Of a stretch of DNA of 64,000 nt, positions 8,901 to 17,336 are shown piece after piece. The notes below the pieces were generated by a model. That model did not search any database. It worked only from the letters and a program-made list of their open reading frames with translations, and was not told where the DNA came from. The position numbers were made by a program, and so were the translations under genes. Origin of the DNA: Collimonas rhizosphaerae (lineage in GTDB: Bacteria > Pseudomonadota > Gammaproteobacteria > Burkholderiales > Burkholderiaceae_D); NCBI RefSeq assembly GCF_038896935.1, contig NZ_JBANDC010000012.1, positions 89,795 to 153,794 of the forward strand. Direction: 5' to 3'. Numbering within the stretch: the stretch's first letter is position 1; every line of letters starts with the position of its first letter.

Positions 8901-11877
8901 CGAAAACACCACCAGCGGCAGCGACCTGGGAGCGCTGTGTTCAGGCAAGACCGATGCCCGCGGCTTGATGATCTGCACCGTGGAATTGCAGGAACCCGGC
9001 AATATCGAGCTGACAGCCAAAGGCAAGGACGGCGACGGCCACGCTGCGCTCGCCACCAGTTCGGTCTGGGTGACCAAGCAGGGCGAGCTGTGGTTCGATG
9101 GCGAAAACCAGGACCGCATCGATATCCTGCCTGAGAAAAAGATTTACCAGCCCGGCGAAAGCGCCAAATTCCAGGTACGCATGCCGTTCCGCTACGCTAC
9201 CGCCCTGGTTGCGGTGGAACGCGAAGGCGTGATCGAAACCCAGGTGGTGCAGTTGAACGGCCAGGACCCGACCTTCAGCCTGCCGGTCAAGGCCGGCTAC
9301 GGCCCCAACGTCTTCGTCTCGGTGCTGGCGGTGCGCGGCCGCATGCGCGAGGTGCCGTGGTATTCCTTCTTTACCTGGGGCTGGAAAGAGCCGCTGAACT
9401 GGTGGAGCGAATTCAAGGAATACCAGGCGCCCAGCGCTACCGTCGACCTGGCCAAGCCGGCCTATAAATACGGCATCGCCGAAATCACGGTAGGCACCGC
9501 CGCCAACCAGCTGGCGGTGACGGTCAAGGCGGACCAGCCCAGTTATGCGATCCGCACCACCGCCAAGGTGAACATCCTGGTCAACCTGCCCAACGGCAAA
9601 CCGGCGGCCGGCGCTGAAATCGCCCTGGCGGCAGTCGATGAAGCGCTGCTGGAACTGGAGCCGAACCGCAGCTGGAACCTGCTGGAAGCGATGCTGCAGC
9701 GGCGCAGCTACGGCGTGGAAACCTCGACCGCGCAAATGCAGGTGGTCGGCAAGCGCCATTACGGCCGCAAGGCGATTCCTGCCGGCGGCGGCGGCGGCAA
9801 ATCGCCGACGCGCGAGCTGTTCGACACCTTGCTGCTGTGGAAACCGGCAATCGTACTGGACGCCAACGGCAGGGCGCAGGTCGACGTGCCGCTGAACGAT
9901 GCGTTGACCAGCTTCAAGATAGTGGCGGTAGCGCAAAGCGGCGACAGCCTGTTCGGCACCGGCGCCGTCAGCATCCGTTCGACCCAGGACTTGCAGCTGA
10001 TATCCGGCTTGCCGCCGCTGGTGCGGGAGGGCGACAATTTCAGCGCGCTGGTCACGGTGCGCAATACCACCACCCGTGCCATGCAAGTCCATGCCACGGC
10101 GCAGGCCGCCGGCCTGCCGGCAGCAACGCCGCTGGCGGCCAAGGACGAGAGCATTCCTGCCGGCGAAACGCGCGAGCTGGTGTGGGCGGTGCCGGTGCCG
10201 GCCGATGTCAGCCAGCTGGCATGGGAAATCAATGCCCAGGAACAGGACGGACCGAAAGTGAAGGACAGCATCAAGTTCACCCAGCGCGTGGTGCCTGCGG
10301 TGCCGGTGACGGTGCAGCAGGCCACCCTGTTCCAGCTCGACAAGCCGTTCAGCATGGCGGTAGCGCCGCCTGCCGACGGCCTGCCGGGGCGCGGCGGCCT
10401 GGCGATCTCGCTGGCGCCGTCGCTGGCTTCCGGCAGCGACGGCCTGCGCCGCTATTTCGTCAACTACCCGTTCTCCTGCCTGGAGCAAAAGACATCACGT
10501 GCAATTGGTTTGCGCGACGACGCCATGTGGCAGAAGGTATTGAACGACTTGCCGACCTACCTGGATAGCGACGGCCTGGCTTATTACTATCCGCCGAACG
10601 AAGGCAACGCCCGCCGCGGCAGCGATACCCTGACGGCATACCTGCTGGCAGTGACCCAGGAATCGGGTTTTGCGATTCCGCAGCAAAGCCGCGACAAGAT
10701 GCTCGACGGATTGGCAGCGTTCGTGGAAGGCAAGATCACGCGCGACTTCTGGTCACCGCAGAAAGACCTGGATGTGCGCAAGCTGGCGGCGCTGGAAGCC
10801 TTGTCGCGTTATGACCGGGTACGGCCGGCGATGCTCGATTCGATCCAGATCTCGCCCAACCTGTGGCCAACCTCGGCCGTGCTCGACTGGATCAATATCC
10901 TGCAACGGGTATCGGGCATTCCAGACCGCGCCAAGCGCCAGGCGGAAGCCGACCAGGTGATCCGGGCGCGCCTGAACTACCAAAGCACGCGCATGGGCTT
11001 CTCGACTGAAAGCAGCGATTACTGGTGGTGGCTGATGGCCAGCGCCGATGTCAACGCCAACCGGCTGGTGCTGACCATGCTGGAGAACCCGGCCTGGAAA
11101 GAAGACATGCCGAAACTGATCAACGGCGCCATCCAGCGCCAGTCGCGCGGCCACTGGTCGACCACCACGGCGAACCTGTGGGGTTCGCTGGCGCTGCAGA
11201 AATTCGCGCGCAAGTTCGAATCGGAAAAAGTCGCCGGCACCACCAAGGCCAGCCTGGAGCAGGGCGCCAATGTGAGCGGTAGCCAGAGCTACAGCTGGCC
11301 TGCCGCAGCCGCTGCTACCGAGACCGGCAAGCTGCAGCTGCCTTGGCCATCGTCGGCGGCGCCGGCCGAGCTGAAGCTGAGCCACGCCGGCAGCGGCGCG
11401 CCGTGGGTGACGGTGCAAAGCCTGGCGGCGGTGGTGCTGAAAAAACCGTTCTCCAGCGGCTACCGGATCAGCAAGAACATCGTCCCGGTGGAGCAGAAGG
11501 AAAAGGGTAAATACACCCGCGGCGATATCGTGCGGGTCGACCTCGAAGTCGACGCCCAGACTGACATGACCTGGGTGGTGGTGACCGATCCGATTCCGGC
11601 CGGCGCTACCTTGCTGGGTTCCGGCCTGGGCCGCGATTCGGCCATCGCCACCACCGGCGAACGGCCTAGCGGCAGCGCCTGGGCGGCGTATGAAGAACGC
11701 AGTTTCGAAGCGTTCCGCAGTTATTACGAGTATGTGCCGAAAGGGAAATTCACCATGACGTATACCTTCCGCATCAACAATCCGGGTGAGTTCAGCTTGC
11801 CGCCGACCCGGGTCGAAGCGATGTATGCGCCGGAAATGTTCGGTGAAAGCCCCAACCAGAAATGGACGGTGAAGTGA
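5995..11877 (+). CDS. bacterial alpha-2-macroglobulin (YfhM-type protease trap)
   Basis: Very large exported protein (1960 aa). A type-I-like signal peptide ends near VHAAG; no lipobox is visible, unlike the E. coli lipoprotein A2M. The thioester motif CLEQ is retained (C1495-Q1498, in the context YPFSCLEQ), so it should form the internal Cys-Gln thioester that traps attacking proteases in the periplasm. MG-type beta domains precede it; the helical thioester domain and a C-terminal receptor-like domain follow. The start at 5995 follows a GAGGA ribosome-binding site; the open frame upstream of it overlaps the kinase and is not used. The next gene is pbpC, the usual bacterial partner, and the reading frames overlap by 16 bp. 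An Asp-rich insert lies near residues 741-752. Confidence 0.92.
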   Translation: MQAATQRKKTNSSAVRFPGLFFFGRKLCGARNTLALLAALMAGQAAQTVHAAGINSFSPQGEVVQVRQVRVNFSEAAIKFGDPKSPTPFDISCSEAGSGRWADERNWIYDFVRDVPPGTRCGFTVKTGFKLLSGAAVSGKTVFQFNTGGPAVVDIMPRGDRIEEEQAFILIQNGAATSDSILKHVYCQAEGVHERIPVKFIAGAERKQLLEHFADKINPDRVSTLQCQQRLPNDGAVSLTWDKGVSTASGIASSQPQVFKFKVRPTFTASVSCERENANAACAPILPLRILFTAPVPRKLAEGVTLNASNGKLKPFFEKNDTDDTVSQLTFKPPFAEKAELSVDLPSGFQDENGRPLSNAAAFPLKVRMADYPPLAKFPSAPFGIIELNADATLPVTLRSVETGMLARSADGKVNPGTVSNLKVSDDQNIIAWLTKLRKYHETTIAINKKQVETRSIGLLAKQAGAKTLDLPPSPDSKDGVRPFEVIGIPLKDPGFYVVELESQKLGASLLGKAAPMYVRTSALVTNLSVHVKIGRQNGAVWVTTLDSAKPVADADVRISDCRGTELWRGRTDKTGIAMVPEFPLDGCRNGDGNQPGHIDGFFVSARKTDDKGRADMAFALTSWNDGIESWRFNLPMDYDKSATVRAHTIFDRTLFRAGETVSMKHVIRTETMQGFGLLPTDKLPTRVRITHQGSGQEYQFALNWRGQKNAETVFQVPKEAKLGSYEVVLDGGKVKSGVIGGDADADADSDADSESGGYDENRRSYSSGSFRVEEFRLPLLQGRITPPKTLVAPKEVPLAVQLNYLNGGGASGQAVHITSLLRGKAVSFSGYDGYSFAAGRNDEDSSADSQKIVADKLPVTLDKAGAGKTVVKDMPAVTVPKELLTEMTYADPNGEIQTVSSVTPVWPAAVVVGLKAGEWVSVKKKLTLTAVALNPAGQPQAGVPIEISGTSKQTNSHRKRMVGGFYAYENTTSGSDLGALCSGKTDARGLMICTVELQEPGNIELTAKGKDGDGHAALATSSVWVTKQGELWFDGENQDRIDILPEKKIYQPGESAKFQVRMPFRYATALVAVEREGVIETQVVQLNGQDPTFSLPVKAGYGPNVFVSVLAVRGRMREVPWYSFFTWGWKEPLNWWSEFKEYQAPSATVDLAKPAYKYGIAEITVGTAANQLAVTVKADQPSYAIRTTAKVNILVNLPNGKPAAGAEIALAAVDEALLELEPNRSWNLLEAMLQRRSYGVETSTAQMQVVGKRHYGRKAIPAGGGGGKSPTRELFDTLLLWKPAIVLDANGRAQVDVPLNDALTSFKIVAVAQSGDSLFGTGAVSIRSTQDLQLISGLPPLVREGDNFSALVTVRNTTTRAMQVHATAQAAGLPAATPLAAKDESIPAGETRELVWAVPVPADVSQLAWEINAQEQDGPKVKDSIKFTQRVVPAVPVTVQQATLFQLDKPFSMAVAPPADGLPGRGGLAISLAPSLASGSDGLRRYFVNYPFSCLEQKTSRAIGLRDDAMWQKVLNDLPTYLDSDGLAYYYPPNEGNARRGSDTLTAYLLAVTQESGFAIPQQSRDKMLDGLAAFVEGKITRDFWSPQKDLDVRKLAALEALSRYDRVRPAMLDSIQISPNLWPTSAVLDWINILQRVSGIPDRAKRQAEADQVIRARLNYQSTRMGFSTESSDYWWWLMASADVNANRLVLTMLENPAWKEDMPKLINGAIQRQSRGHWSTTTANLWGSLALQKFARKFESEKVAGTTKASLEQGANVSGSQSYSWPAAAAATETGKLQLPWPSSAAPAELKLSHAGSGAPWVTVQSLAAVVLKKPFSSGYRISKNIVPVEQKEKGKYTRGDIVRVDLEVDAQTDMTWVVVTDPIPAGATLLGSGLGRDSAIATTGERPSGSAWAAYEERSFEAFRSYYEYVPKGKFTMTYTFRINNPGEFSLPPTRVEAMYAPEMFGESPNQKWTVK

Positions 11878-14114
11878 AGTCGACTGGCCTCAAGCGCTGG
11901 ACCTTGGGCGCTGCGCTGTTGCTGGCCTTGGCGGCCGGCCCGGCGCAAGCCTTGCAAAGTTTCGCCGATGTGCAGCAGGAGTTCCGTTCGTCCGAAGCCA
12001 GCCTGTACGACCGCAAGGGCCAGTTGCTGCAGCAGGTCCGCATGAATCCGAACGAGCGCCGCCTGTCGTGGGTGGCGCTGGAAGATGTGTCGCCGGCGTT
12101 GCGCAATGCGCTGGTGGCGTCGGAGGACCGGCGTTTCTACCAGCATAGCGGAGTCGACTGGAACGCCGTGGCGGCGGCTGCCTGGGGCAACCTGTGGAAC
12201 ACCAAGACCCGCGGCGCCTCGACCATCACCATGCAGCTGGCCGGTTTGCTGGACGACGACCTGCGGCGCCGCACCTCGCCGCGCTCGATCGGGCAGAAAA
12301 TGTCGCAGGTAGTGGTGGCGCAGCAGCTGGAGCGCAACTGGCGCAAGGACCAGATCCTGGAAGCCTACCTCAACCTGGTCAGCTTCCGCGGCGAACTGGT
12401 CGGCATACACGCCTTGTCGCGAGTCTTGTTCGGCAAGCATCCCAGCGGCCTGAGCCAGCGCGAAGCGGCGATTGCCGTGGCCTTGATCCGCGGCCCGAAT
12501 GCGACCCCGGCCCGGGTCGCGGAACGGGCCTGCCGCATCTTGCAGGAACAGCGTGCGGCGCAAGAGTGCAAGGGCCTGGAAGATTTCACCCTGCTGGCGC
12601 TGGTGCGCACCGGCTCGAATTCCGAAGTGATCGTCACCACCAGCGCCCCGCAGCTGGCGCCGCACCTGGCGCGCAAGCTGCTGCGTACGCCGGGGCAGGC
12701 GGTGCGGTCAACCCTGGACGCCGGCGTGCAGCGCTTCGCCAACGATGCCTTGCGGCGCCAGCTGGCGGCCTTGGTGGAGCGCAATATCGAAGACGGCGCT
12801 ATCCTCGTGCTCGACAATGCCAGCGGCGACGTGCTGGCCTGGGTCGGTTCCAGCGGTTCGTTTTCCAATGCGGCTAATGTCGATGGCGTGGTGGCCCTGC
12901 GCCAGGCCGGTTCAACCTTGAAGCCATTCCTGTACGAACTGGCGATCGAAAAAAAATGGATGACGGCGGCCTCGATCCTGAACGATTCGGCGATCAACCT
13001 GCCGACCGCCAGCGGCTTGTACATCCCGCAAAACTACGACAAGCAGTTCAAAGGGCTGGTCAGCGTGCGCACCGCGCTGGCGTCATCGCTGAACATCCCG
13101 GCGGTGCGCACGCTGGTGACGGTCACGCCCACGACTTTCTTCGAGCGCCTGCAAGGACTCGGTTTCCAGCTGCGTGAATCCGGCGATTATTACGGCTACA
13201 GCCTGGCGCTGGGCAGCGCCGACGTCAGCCTGCTGGCGCTGAGCAATGCCTACCGCGCGCTGGCCAACCAGGGGCGTTATAGCGGAGTGCGCACTACGCT
13301 GGCTGATCCGGCGGTAAAGATGACGAAGGTGATGGACTCCGGCGCCGCTTTCATCATCGGCGACATCCTGTCCGACCGCAGCGCCCGCAGCCGTACTTTC
13401 GGCCTTGAGAATGCGCTGTCGACACGGGTCTGGAGCGCGGTCAAGACCGGCACTTCCAAGGATATGCGCGACAACTGGGCGATCGGTTATTCGGACCGCT
13501 ACACGGTCGGCGTCTGGGTCGGCAATGCCTCGGGTTTGCCGATGTGGGACGTCTCCGGCGTCACCGGCGCCGCGCCGGTCTGGCAAGAAGTGATGCAATA
13601 CCTGCACACGCGCGACCAGCTGCGGCAGCAGGTTCCGCAAAAGCCGGCCGGCGTGGTGGAACGGGACATCCGCTACGCCGACAAGATCGAAGCGCCGCGC
13701 CAGGAATATTTCCTGGCCGGGACCGAACAAAGCCTGATCACCACCGCCAGCTCGGACGACATCAGCATCGCCATACGTTATCCGACGCCAGGCATGCTGG
13801 TCGCACTCGATCCCGACATCCCGCCGCAGCGGCAGCGCATACGCTTCGCCGCCGACGGCTTGCCTAGCGGCGCGTGGCGGCTCGACGGCAAGTTGCTGAC
13901 GCCGCCGGCAGCAAAGGCAGGCAAGAAAACCAGCCGCCAATCGGCAGCCTCGGATCCGCAGCTGGCCTTCGACTGGATGCCATGGCCGGGCCGGCATGTG
14001 CTGGAGCTGCTGGACCATAAAATGGCCGTGGTCGACCAGGTGCGTTTCGAGGTGCGCGGCGCGGTCGAGAACCATGCGCAGCAGAAGACCGGCCGCGCCA
14101 GGAAAAATAACTGA
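11862..14114 (+). CDS. pbpC: penicillin-binding protein 1C, bifunctional glycosyltransferase/transpeptidase-like
   Basis: Class A PBP of 750 aa. An N-terminal hydrophobic segment (about residues 12-30) anchors or exports it. The GT51 glycosyltransferase domain shows the catalytic-type EDRRFYQHSG with E88. The penicillin-binding domain has the SxxK motif S351-T-L-K354 and a KTGTS box. A C-terminal BiPBP_C-like beta domain ends the protein. The family repairs or extends peptidoglycan. Its constant linkage to A2M is interpreted as defence against host or competitor enzymes after envelope damage (established hypothesis for YfhM/PbpC). The start codon lies inside the end of the A2M gene, so the two are probably co-translated. 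Confidence 0.92.
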   Translation: MDGEVKSTGLKRWTLGAALLLALAAGPAQALQSFADVQQEFRSSEASLYDRKGQLLQQVRMNPNERRLSWVALEDVSPALRNALVASEDRRFYQHSGVDWNAVAAAAWGNLWNTKTRGASTITMQLAGLLDDDLRRRTSPRSIGQKMSQVVVAQQLERNWRKDQILEAYLNLVSFRGELVGIHALSRVLFGKHPSGLSQREAAIAVALIRGPNATPARVAERACRILQEQRAAQECKGLEDFTLLALVRTGSNSEVIVTTSAPQLAPHLARKLLRTPGQAVRSTLDAGVQRFANDALRRQLAALVERNIEDGAILVLDNASGDVLAWVGSSGSFSNAANVDGVVALRQAGSTLKPFLYELAIEKKWMTAASILNDSAINLPTASGLYIPQNYDKQFKGLVSVRTALASSLNIPAVRTLVTVTPTTFFERLQGLGFQLRESGDYYGYSLALGSADVSLLALSNAYRALANQGRYSGVRTTLADPAVKMTKVMDSGAAFIIGDILSDRSARSRTFGLENALSTRVWSAVKTGTSKDMRDNWAIGYSDRYTVGVWVGNASGLPMWDVSGVTGAAPVWQEVMQYLHTRDQLRQQVPQKPAGVVERDIRYADKIEAPRQEYFLAGTEQSLITTASSDDISIAIRYPTPGMLVALDPDIPPQRQRIRFAADGLPSGAWRLDGKLLTPPAAKAGKKTSRQSAASDPQLAFDWMPWPGRHVLELLDHKMAVVDQVRFEVRGAVENHAQQKTGRARKNN

Positions 14115-14118
14115 CGTT

Positions 14119-14814
14119 TTAGCGGCAGGGCGTATTGCGCATGAATGCAGCTATCGTTTGTGCGGCCTGGCTTGGAAACGCTTGCAGCAGGAAGTGCGGA
14201 CCCGCTATCTTCACCAGCCGGGTAGCCGGCTGCGCCAGCATCACCTGCCTGGTGGCGCTGGGCGGTACGACACGATCGTGTTCCGCCTGCAGATACAAGA
14301 TCGGGACTTCGATGGATTTGAATTCGGTGGTGACATCGGCCGATAGGACGGCCTTTAGCCGGGTCCGTAGCGCCAGGCTGGAAACCGGCGCAAGTGCAGC
14401 CGCCAGCGCCGAACGCAAATGCTGGGTCGAATAGCGGCCTAGAAGAAACCAGTTCAGGACTGCAAGCGGCGCTAGCTTGACCGGTAGCGATCCGACGCAA
14501 GAATGCAATCCGGTGAAGGCTGGATGCGGATTGCGGACAAAGGTGCAGCACAGGATCAGGCCGACCAAACCCGGTGGTCGCGAAGCCGCAAGAGAGACTG
14601 CGACAGGTCCTGAGAATGACTCCCCAAGAATCACAAAATGTCCATCGCGAGGCAATGAAAGCCTGGCGTGTTTTTCAAGCGCTTCATAGTCGAGAGCGCC
14701 CTCTGTAGGATAGCGAACTATCCGGACATTAAATTCAGCGTCCAGCGCCCCGATCAAGGGCTGGAATAAGTCGCCGCTTCCGTCCATACCCGGCAACAAA
14801 ACGATTGTCAGCAT
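14119..14814 (-). CDS. alpha/beta-fold hydrolase
   Basis: Small cytosolic alpha/beta hydrolase (231 aa from this ATG; a TTG two codons upstream also exists). It has an oxyanion-region LPGMDGSG near the start and a nucleophile elbow GESFSG with S66. A late acidic residue in AEHDRVVPP and a histidine in AGPHFLLQ complete the likely triad. The family acts on esters, thioesters or similar bonds; the substrate is unknown. It runs convergently against pbpC with only 4 bp between the stop codons, so no terminator fits between them. Confidence 0.75.
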   Translation of the reverse strand: MLTIVLLPGMDGSGDLFQPLIGALDAEFNVRIVRYPTEGALDYEALEKHARLSLPRDGHFVILGESFSGPVAVSLAASRPPGLVGLILCCTFVRNPHPAFTGLHSCVGSLPVKLAPLAVLNWFLLGRYSTQHLRSALAAALAPVSSLALRTRLKAVLSADVTTEFKSIEVPILYLQAEHDRVVPPSATRQVMLAQPATRLVKIAGPHFLLQAFPSQAAQTIAAFMRNTPCR

Positions 14815-14825
14815 ACGCAATGATG

Positions 14826-15287
14826 TCAGGCGTTTGTCCTCAGTTTAGCCACAGCCTCGTCCGCACCCTGCCTGCGCGCCGCGGCCGCCACTTCTTTGGT
14901 GACGATGGTCTTGCCTATCGGCGCCAGCGCAATGCCGGCCAGCTTCAGGTGCTGGACGCCGAACGGAATGCCGATGATGGTGATGAAGCAGGCGATGGCC
15001 GAGAGCACGTGGCCGATGGCCAGCCAGATGCCGGCAAACACGAACCACAGAATATTGCCGACCAGGCCCAGGCTGCCGGTGCCGATGTCGTCCCTGTTGT
15101 TCAGCTCTTTCCTGCTCACCGCTTCCCTGCCGAAAGGGAAGAAGGTAAATTGCCCGATCACGAAACAAGCCTTGCCCCAAGGGATGCCGACGATGGTGAG
15201 GAAGGCGACAGCGCCGACCAGCCACCAGCCCAGGCCCATGAACACTCCGCCCAGTACAAACCACAGGAAATTGAGGATCGCGCGCAT
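14826..15287 (-). CDS. yccF: YccF-family inner-membrane protein
   Basis: A 153-residue membrane protein with two copies of the YccF pattern: an N-terminal hydrophobic block containing FLTIVGIPWGKACF and a second with FITIIGIPFGVQHLKL. About four membrane helices in total. The doubled GIP(W/F)G motif is the family signature. Function unknown; in other proteobacteria it is a non-essential inner-membrane protein. It lies 11 bp upstream of the hydrolase gene on the same strand and may share its transcript. Confidence 0.85.
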   Translation of the reverse strand: MRAILNFLWFVLGGVFMGLGWWLVGAVAFLTIVGIPWGKACFVIGQFTFFPFGREAVSRKELNNRDDIGTGSLGLVGNILWFVFAGIWLAIGHVLSAIACFITIIGIPFGVQHLKLAGIALAPIGKTIVTKEVAAAARRQGADEAVAKLRTNA

Positions 15288-15345
15288 ATTGTTTTCTCTC
15301 CGATGAAAAACTTGAAAAAAGGTCAGTCATCCTTTGCCGCCGGAT

Positions 15346-15405
15346 TTAATTAGGGTCAGAGTCGAATATTCTCGTCCATCAATATTCGACTCTGACCCTA
15401 ATTAA
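15346..15405. repeat. REP-like hairpin, perfect 25-bp inverted repeat
   Basis: Two perfect 25-bp arms (15346-15370 and 15381-15405) around a 10-base loop. The core TTAGGGTCAGAGTCGAAT recurs at 15420-15440, 16131-16190 and 23615-23674. This arrangement of head-to-head units matches REP/REPIN elements mobilised by RAYT (Y1) transposases in proteobacteria. No such transposase gene is in the window. Confidence 0.8.
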
Positions 15406-15480
15406 TGTTCGCGAAATAATTCGACTCTGACCCTAATTACGAAAGGGAAAAATGTAACACCGTAACTGGCTGTCGACAAG
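15382..15480. repeat. 99-bp direct repeat, left copy
   Basis: Ninety-nine bases that recur at 16131-16229 with three mismatches and no gaps. It contains two REP-type cores and a trailing segment (GAAAGGGAAAAATG then ACACCGTAA). The two copies bracket the 202-codon gene at 15495-16103; the period is 749 bp. Confidence 0.85.
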
Positions 15481-15494
15481 ACAATCAACAGGCG

Positions 15495-16103
15495 CTACCA
15501 CTTGCAGCCGCTATCTTTTTTTGACAGCACTGCGTCCGCGGCGAGCACCAGGGGGGCTAGTAAACCGAACGGACGGCCGACGTCGAGGCAGTCGGCGCGC
15601 GCGCTGCGTTGGATATCCTGGGCTAGCGGATTATCGGGGCGGGCTTCCAGCGGGTGCGTTTGCAATTGCGAGACGGCGGTACCGTTGCGTCTCTCGGCGG
15701 GATCCGTGGCGATCTTCCTGGCCGTGTTGAATGCGGCGTCCAGGTCGACGCGTGGCTGTTTGTGCGCTGGTTGGGTAATGGCTGCGGTGTCGCCGATGCT
15801 GTTCTCGCGGGGTATTGCGGATGGCAGCGGGGTTATCGTATTGGTGCGGACAGAAGGCTGGGCGGGATGCGGATCGTGCTGGACGACAGGTGGCTTGGTG
15901 ATGGGCGCTGCACGTGCCGGGGCTGGCGGTGCGGCCGGCAACAGCAACCAGGTCATCGCCGGCTGCGAACCTGGGGCCGCATCGGCAGCGGCATGAGGTC
16001 GGAATAATTGCATCAGGCCGAGATGCAATAACAGGGACAATAGTATGCCCATGCGCATTGCGCGCCGGTTTGCCCTAGCTGGCCAGCAGCTTTCGTCAGA
16101 CAT
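15495..16103 (-). CDS. orphan proline-rich membrane-anchored protein, TonB-like N-terminus
   Basis: Predicted 202-residue protein of unknown function. A membrane helix lies near residues 17-34 (ILLSLLLHLGLMQLF), as in TonB-type proteins. An Ala/Pro-rich linker of about 60 residues follows, then a predicted helical domain. The C-terminus has two cysteines, in ADCLD and in the terminal GCKW. The TonB C-terminal fold is not recognisable. I know similar unnamed proteins from Burkholderiales with a conserved DC...GLLAP...GCKW ending, but no characterised member. It stands alone between two 99-bp direct repeats; the right copy would contain or border its promoter. An alternative start is the Met at residue 16. 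Confidence 0.65.
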   Translation of the reverse strand: MSDESCWPARANRRAMRMGILLSLLLHLGLMQLFRPHAAADAAPGSQPAMTWLLLPAAPPAPARAAPITKPPVVQHDPHPAQPSVRTNTITPLPSAIPRENSIGDTAAITQPAHKQPRVDLDAAFNTARKIATDPAERRNGTAVSQLQTHPLEARPDNPLAQDIQRSARADCLDVGRPFGLLAPLVLAADAVLSKKDSGCKW

Positions 16104-16130
16104 TTTTCTGTGCCGTTCAGGACGTAGAAA

Positions 16131-16229
16131 ATATTCGACTCTGACCCTAATTAATGTTCGCGAAATAATTTGACTCTGACCCTAATTACGAAAGGGAAAA
16201 ATGTAACACCGTAATTGGCTGTCTACAAG
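16131..16229. repeat. 99-bp direct repeat, right copy
   Basis: Second copy of the 15382-15480 element, three substitutions in 99 bases. It sits 27 bp upstream of the start of the proline-rich gene, so it overlaps the place where that gene's promoter should be. Confidence 0.85.
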
Positions 16230-16281
16230 GGAATCGTCAAGTGCGTGACTTGCATCTGTCGGTTTTTTTAAGTGATGTTTG

Positions 16282-17175
16282 TTAACCCGGGCTGGTCTTT
16301 GCTTTGCGTTTGCCTGGTAATAAGCTGCCCAGCTTGCCGCTGGCGAGGGCGGTTCCGAGCAAGGTGATGGCGCAGCCGGCTAGCATGGCTGGGGTGATTT
16401 TTTCGTTTAGGAAAACAGCGCCCCAGATTAGTCCGAACACCGGGATCAGGAAAGTCACGGAGGCGGCATACGATGCGCCTACGCGTTCGATCAGGCGGAA
16501 GTACAAGATGTAAGCGAAGCCGGTGCAGACCACGCCGAGGGCGGCGACGCAAGCCCAGATGGCGGGCGCGATAGCATGCTGCGGCCAGGACAGCAGCGCC
16601 GGCGGCAGCAGCACGACGGAGGCGAACAGCTGGCTGCCGAAGGCGACTACCAGTGGCTGCACTCCTGCCAGATGCTGCTTGGAATAATTCAAGGCAAAAC
16701 CGTAGCACACGGCAGCCAGCAGCGCGGCGGCAATCGCCAGCGGCACGCCTGCCACGCCGGCTCCGGCGCTATCCCACACCAGCACTGCAACCCCGGCCAG
16801 GCCCAGCATCAGGCCGCAGGCCTGGCTGCGGTTCATGGCGTGCCCGAACCAGAGCGCCGCGATCAGGGCGGCCCAGATCGGCGTGGTGGCGTTCAGGATG
16901 GAGTCGATACCGGCGTTGACGGACAGCGTGGAATAGGCGAACAGGGCGAACGGAACCGCGGAATTGCTGACGCCAACTACAAACAAAGGCCATGCCTTGC
17001 TGCGGCATTGGCTGCGGGCGGCGGCAGAGCGCAGCACCGGCGCCAGCACCAGCGCGGCAATGCCGACGCGCAGCGCGATCAGCGCGAAGGGGCCGAATTC
17101 AGGCGCGGCAATCCGCAGGAAGAGAAACGATGCGCCCCAGATCGCGGCGAGCAGGAGCAGTTCGATAAAGTTCAT
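16282..17175 (-). CDS. EamA/DMT-family transporter
   Basis: Inner-membrane exporter-type protein (297 aa) with about ten membrane helices arranged as two EamA repeats of five. The N-terminal repeat starts with LAAIWGASFLFLRIA, the usual W-G-x-x-F pattern; the second repeat contains GFAYILYFRLIERVGA and ends in a short basic tail. DMT proteins move amino acids, nucleobases or other metabolites; the cargo here cannot be predicted. It stands alone, with a 161-bp gap to the M20 peptidase gene upstream. A second, unrelated EamA gene is at 35320. Confidence 0.85.
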   Translation of the reverse strand: MNFIELLLLAAIWGASFLFLRIAAPEFGPFALIALRVGIAALVLAPVLRSAAARSQCRSKAWPLFVVGVSNSAVPFALFAYSTLSVNAGIDSILNATTPIWAALIAALWFGHAMNRSQACGLMLGLAGVAVLVWDSAGAGVAGVPLAIAAALLAAVCYGFALNYSKQHLAGVQPLVVAFGSQLFASVVLLPPALLSWPQHAIAPAIWACVAALGVVCTGFAYILYFRLIERVGASYAASVTFLIPVFGLIWGAVFLNEKITPAMLAGCAITLLGTALASGKLGSLLPGKRKAKTSPG

Positions 17176-17336
17176 GGCAGGTGTCCGTCAATTGGCGAGC
17201 GGCAGGCGCCGCACAATTGCAACATAGGGCATATCCGTGCCCTGGACACTCTGGTTCTTGCGCTCGAATTCGGCAGCAAGGCAGCCCGGCCCCGGCGGGC
17301 GCCGGAACCGGTTCAGTTTGCGGCTTATTTCCGCCT

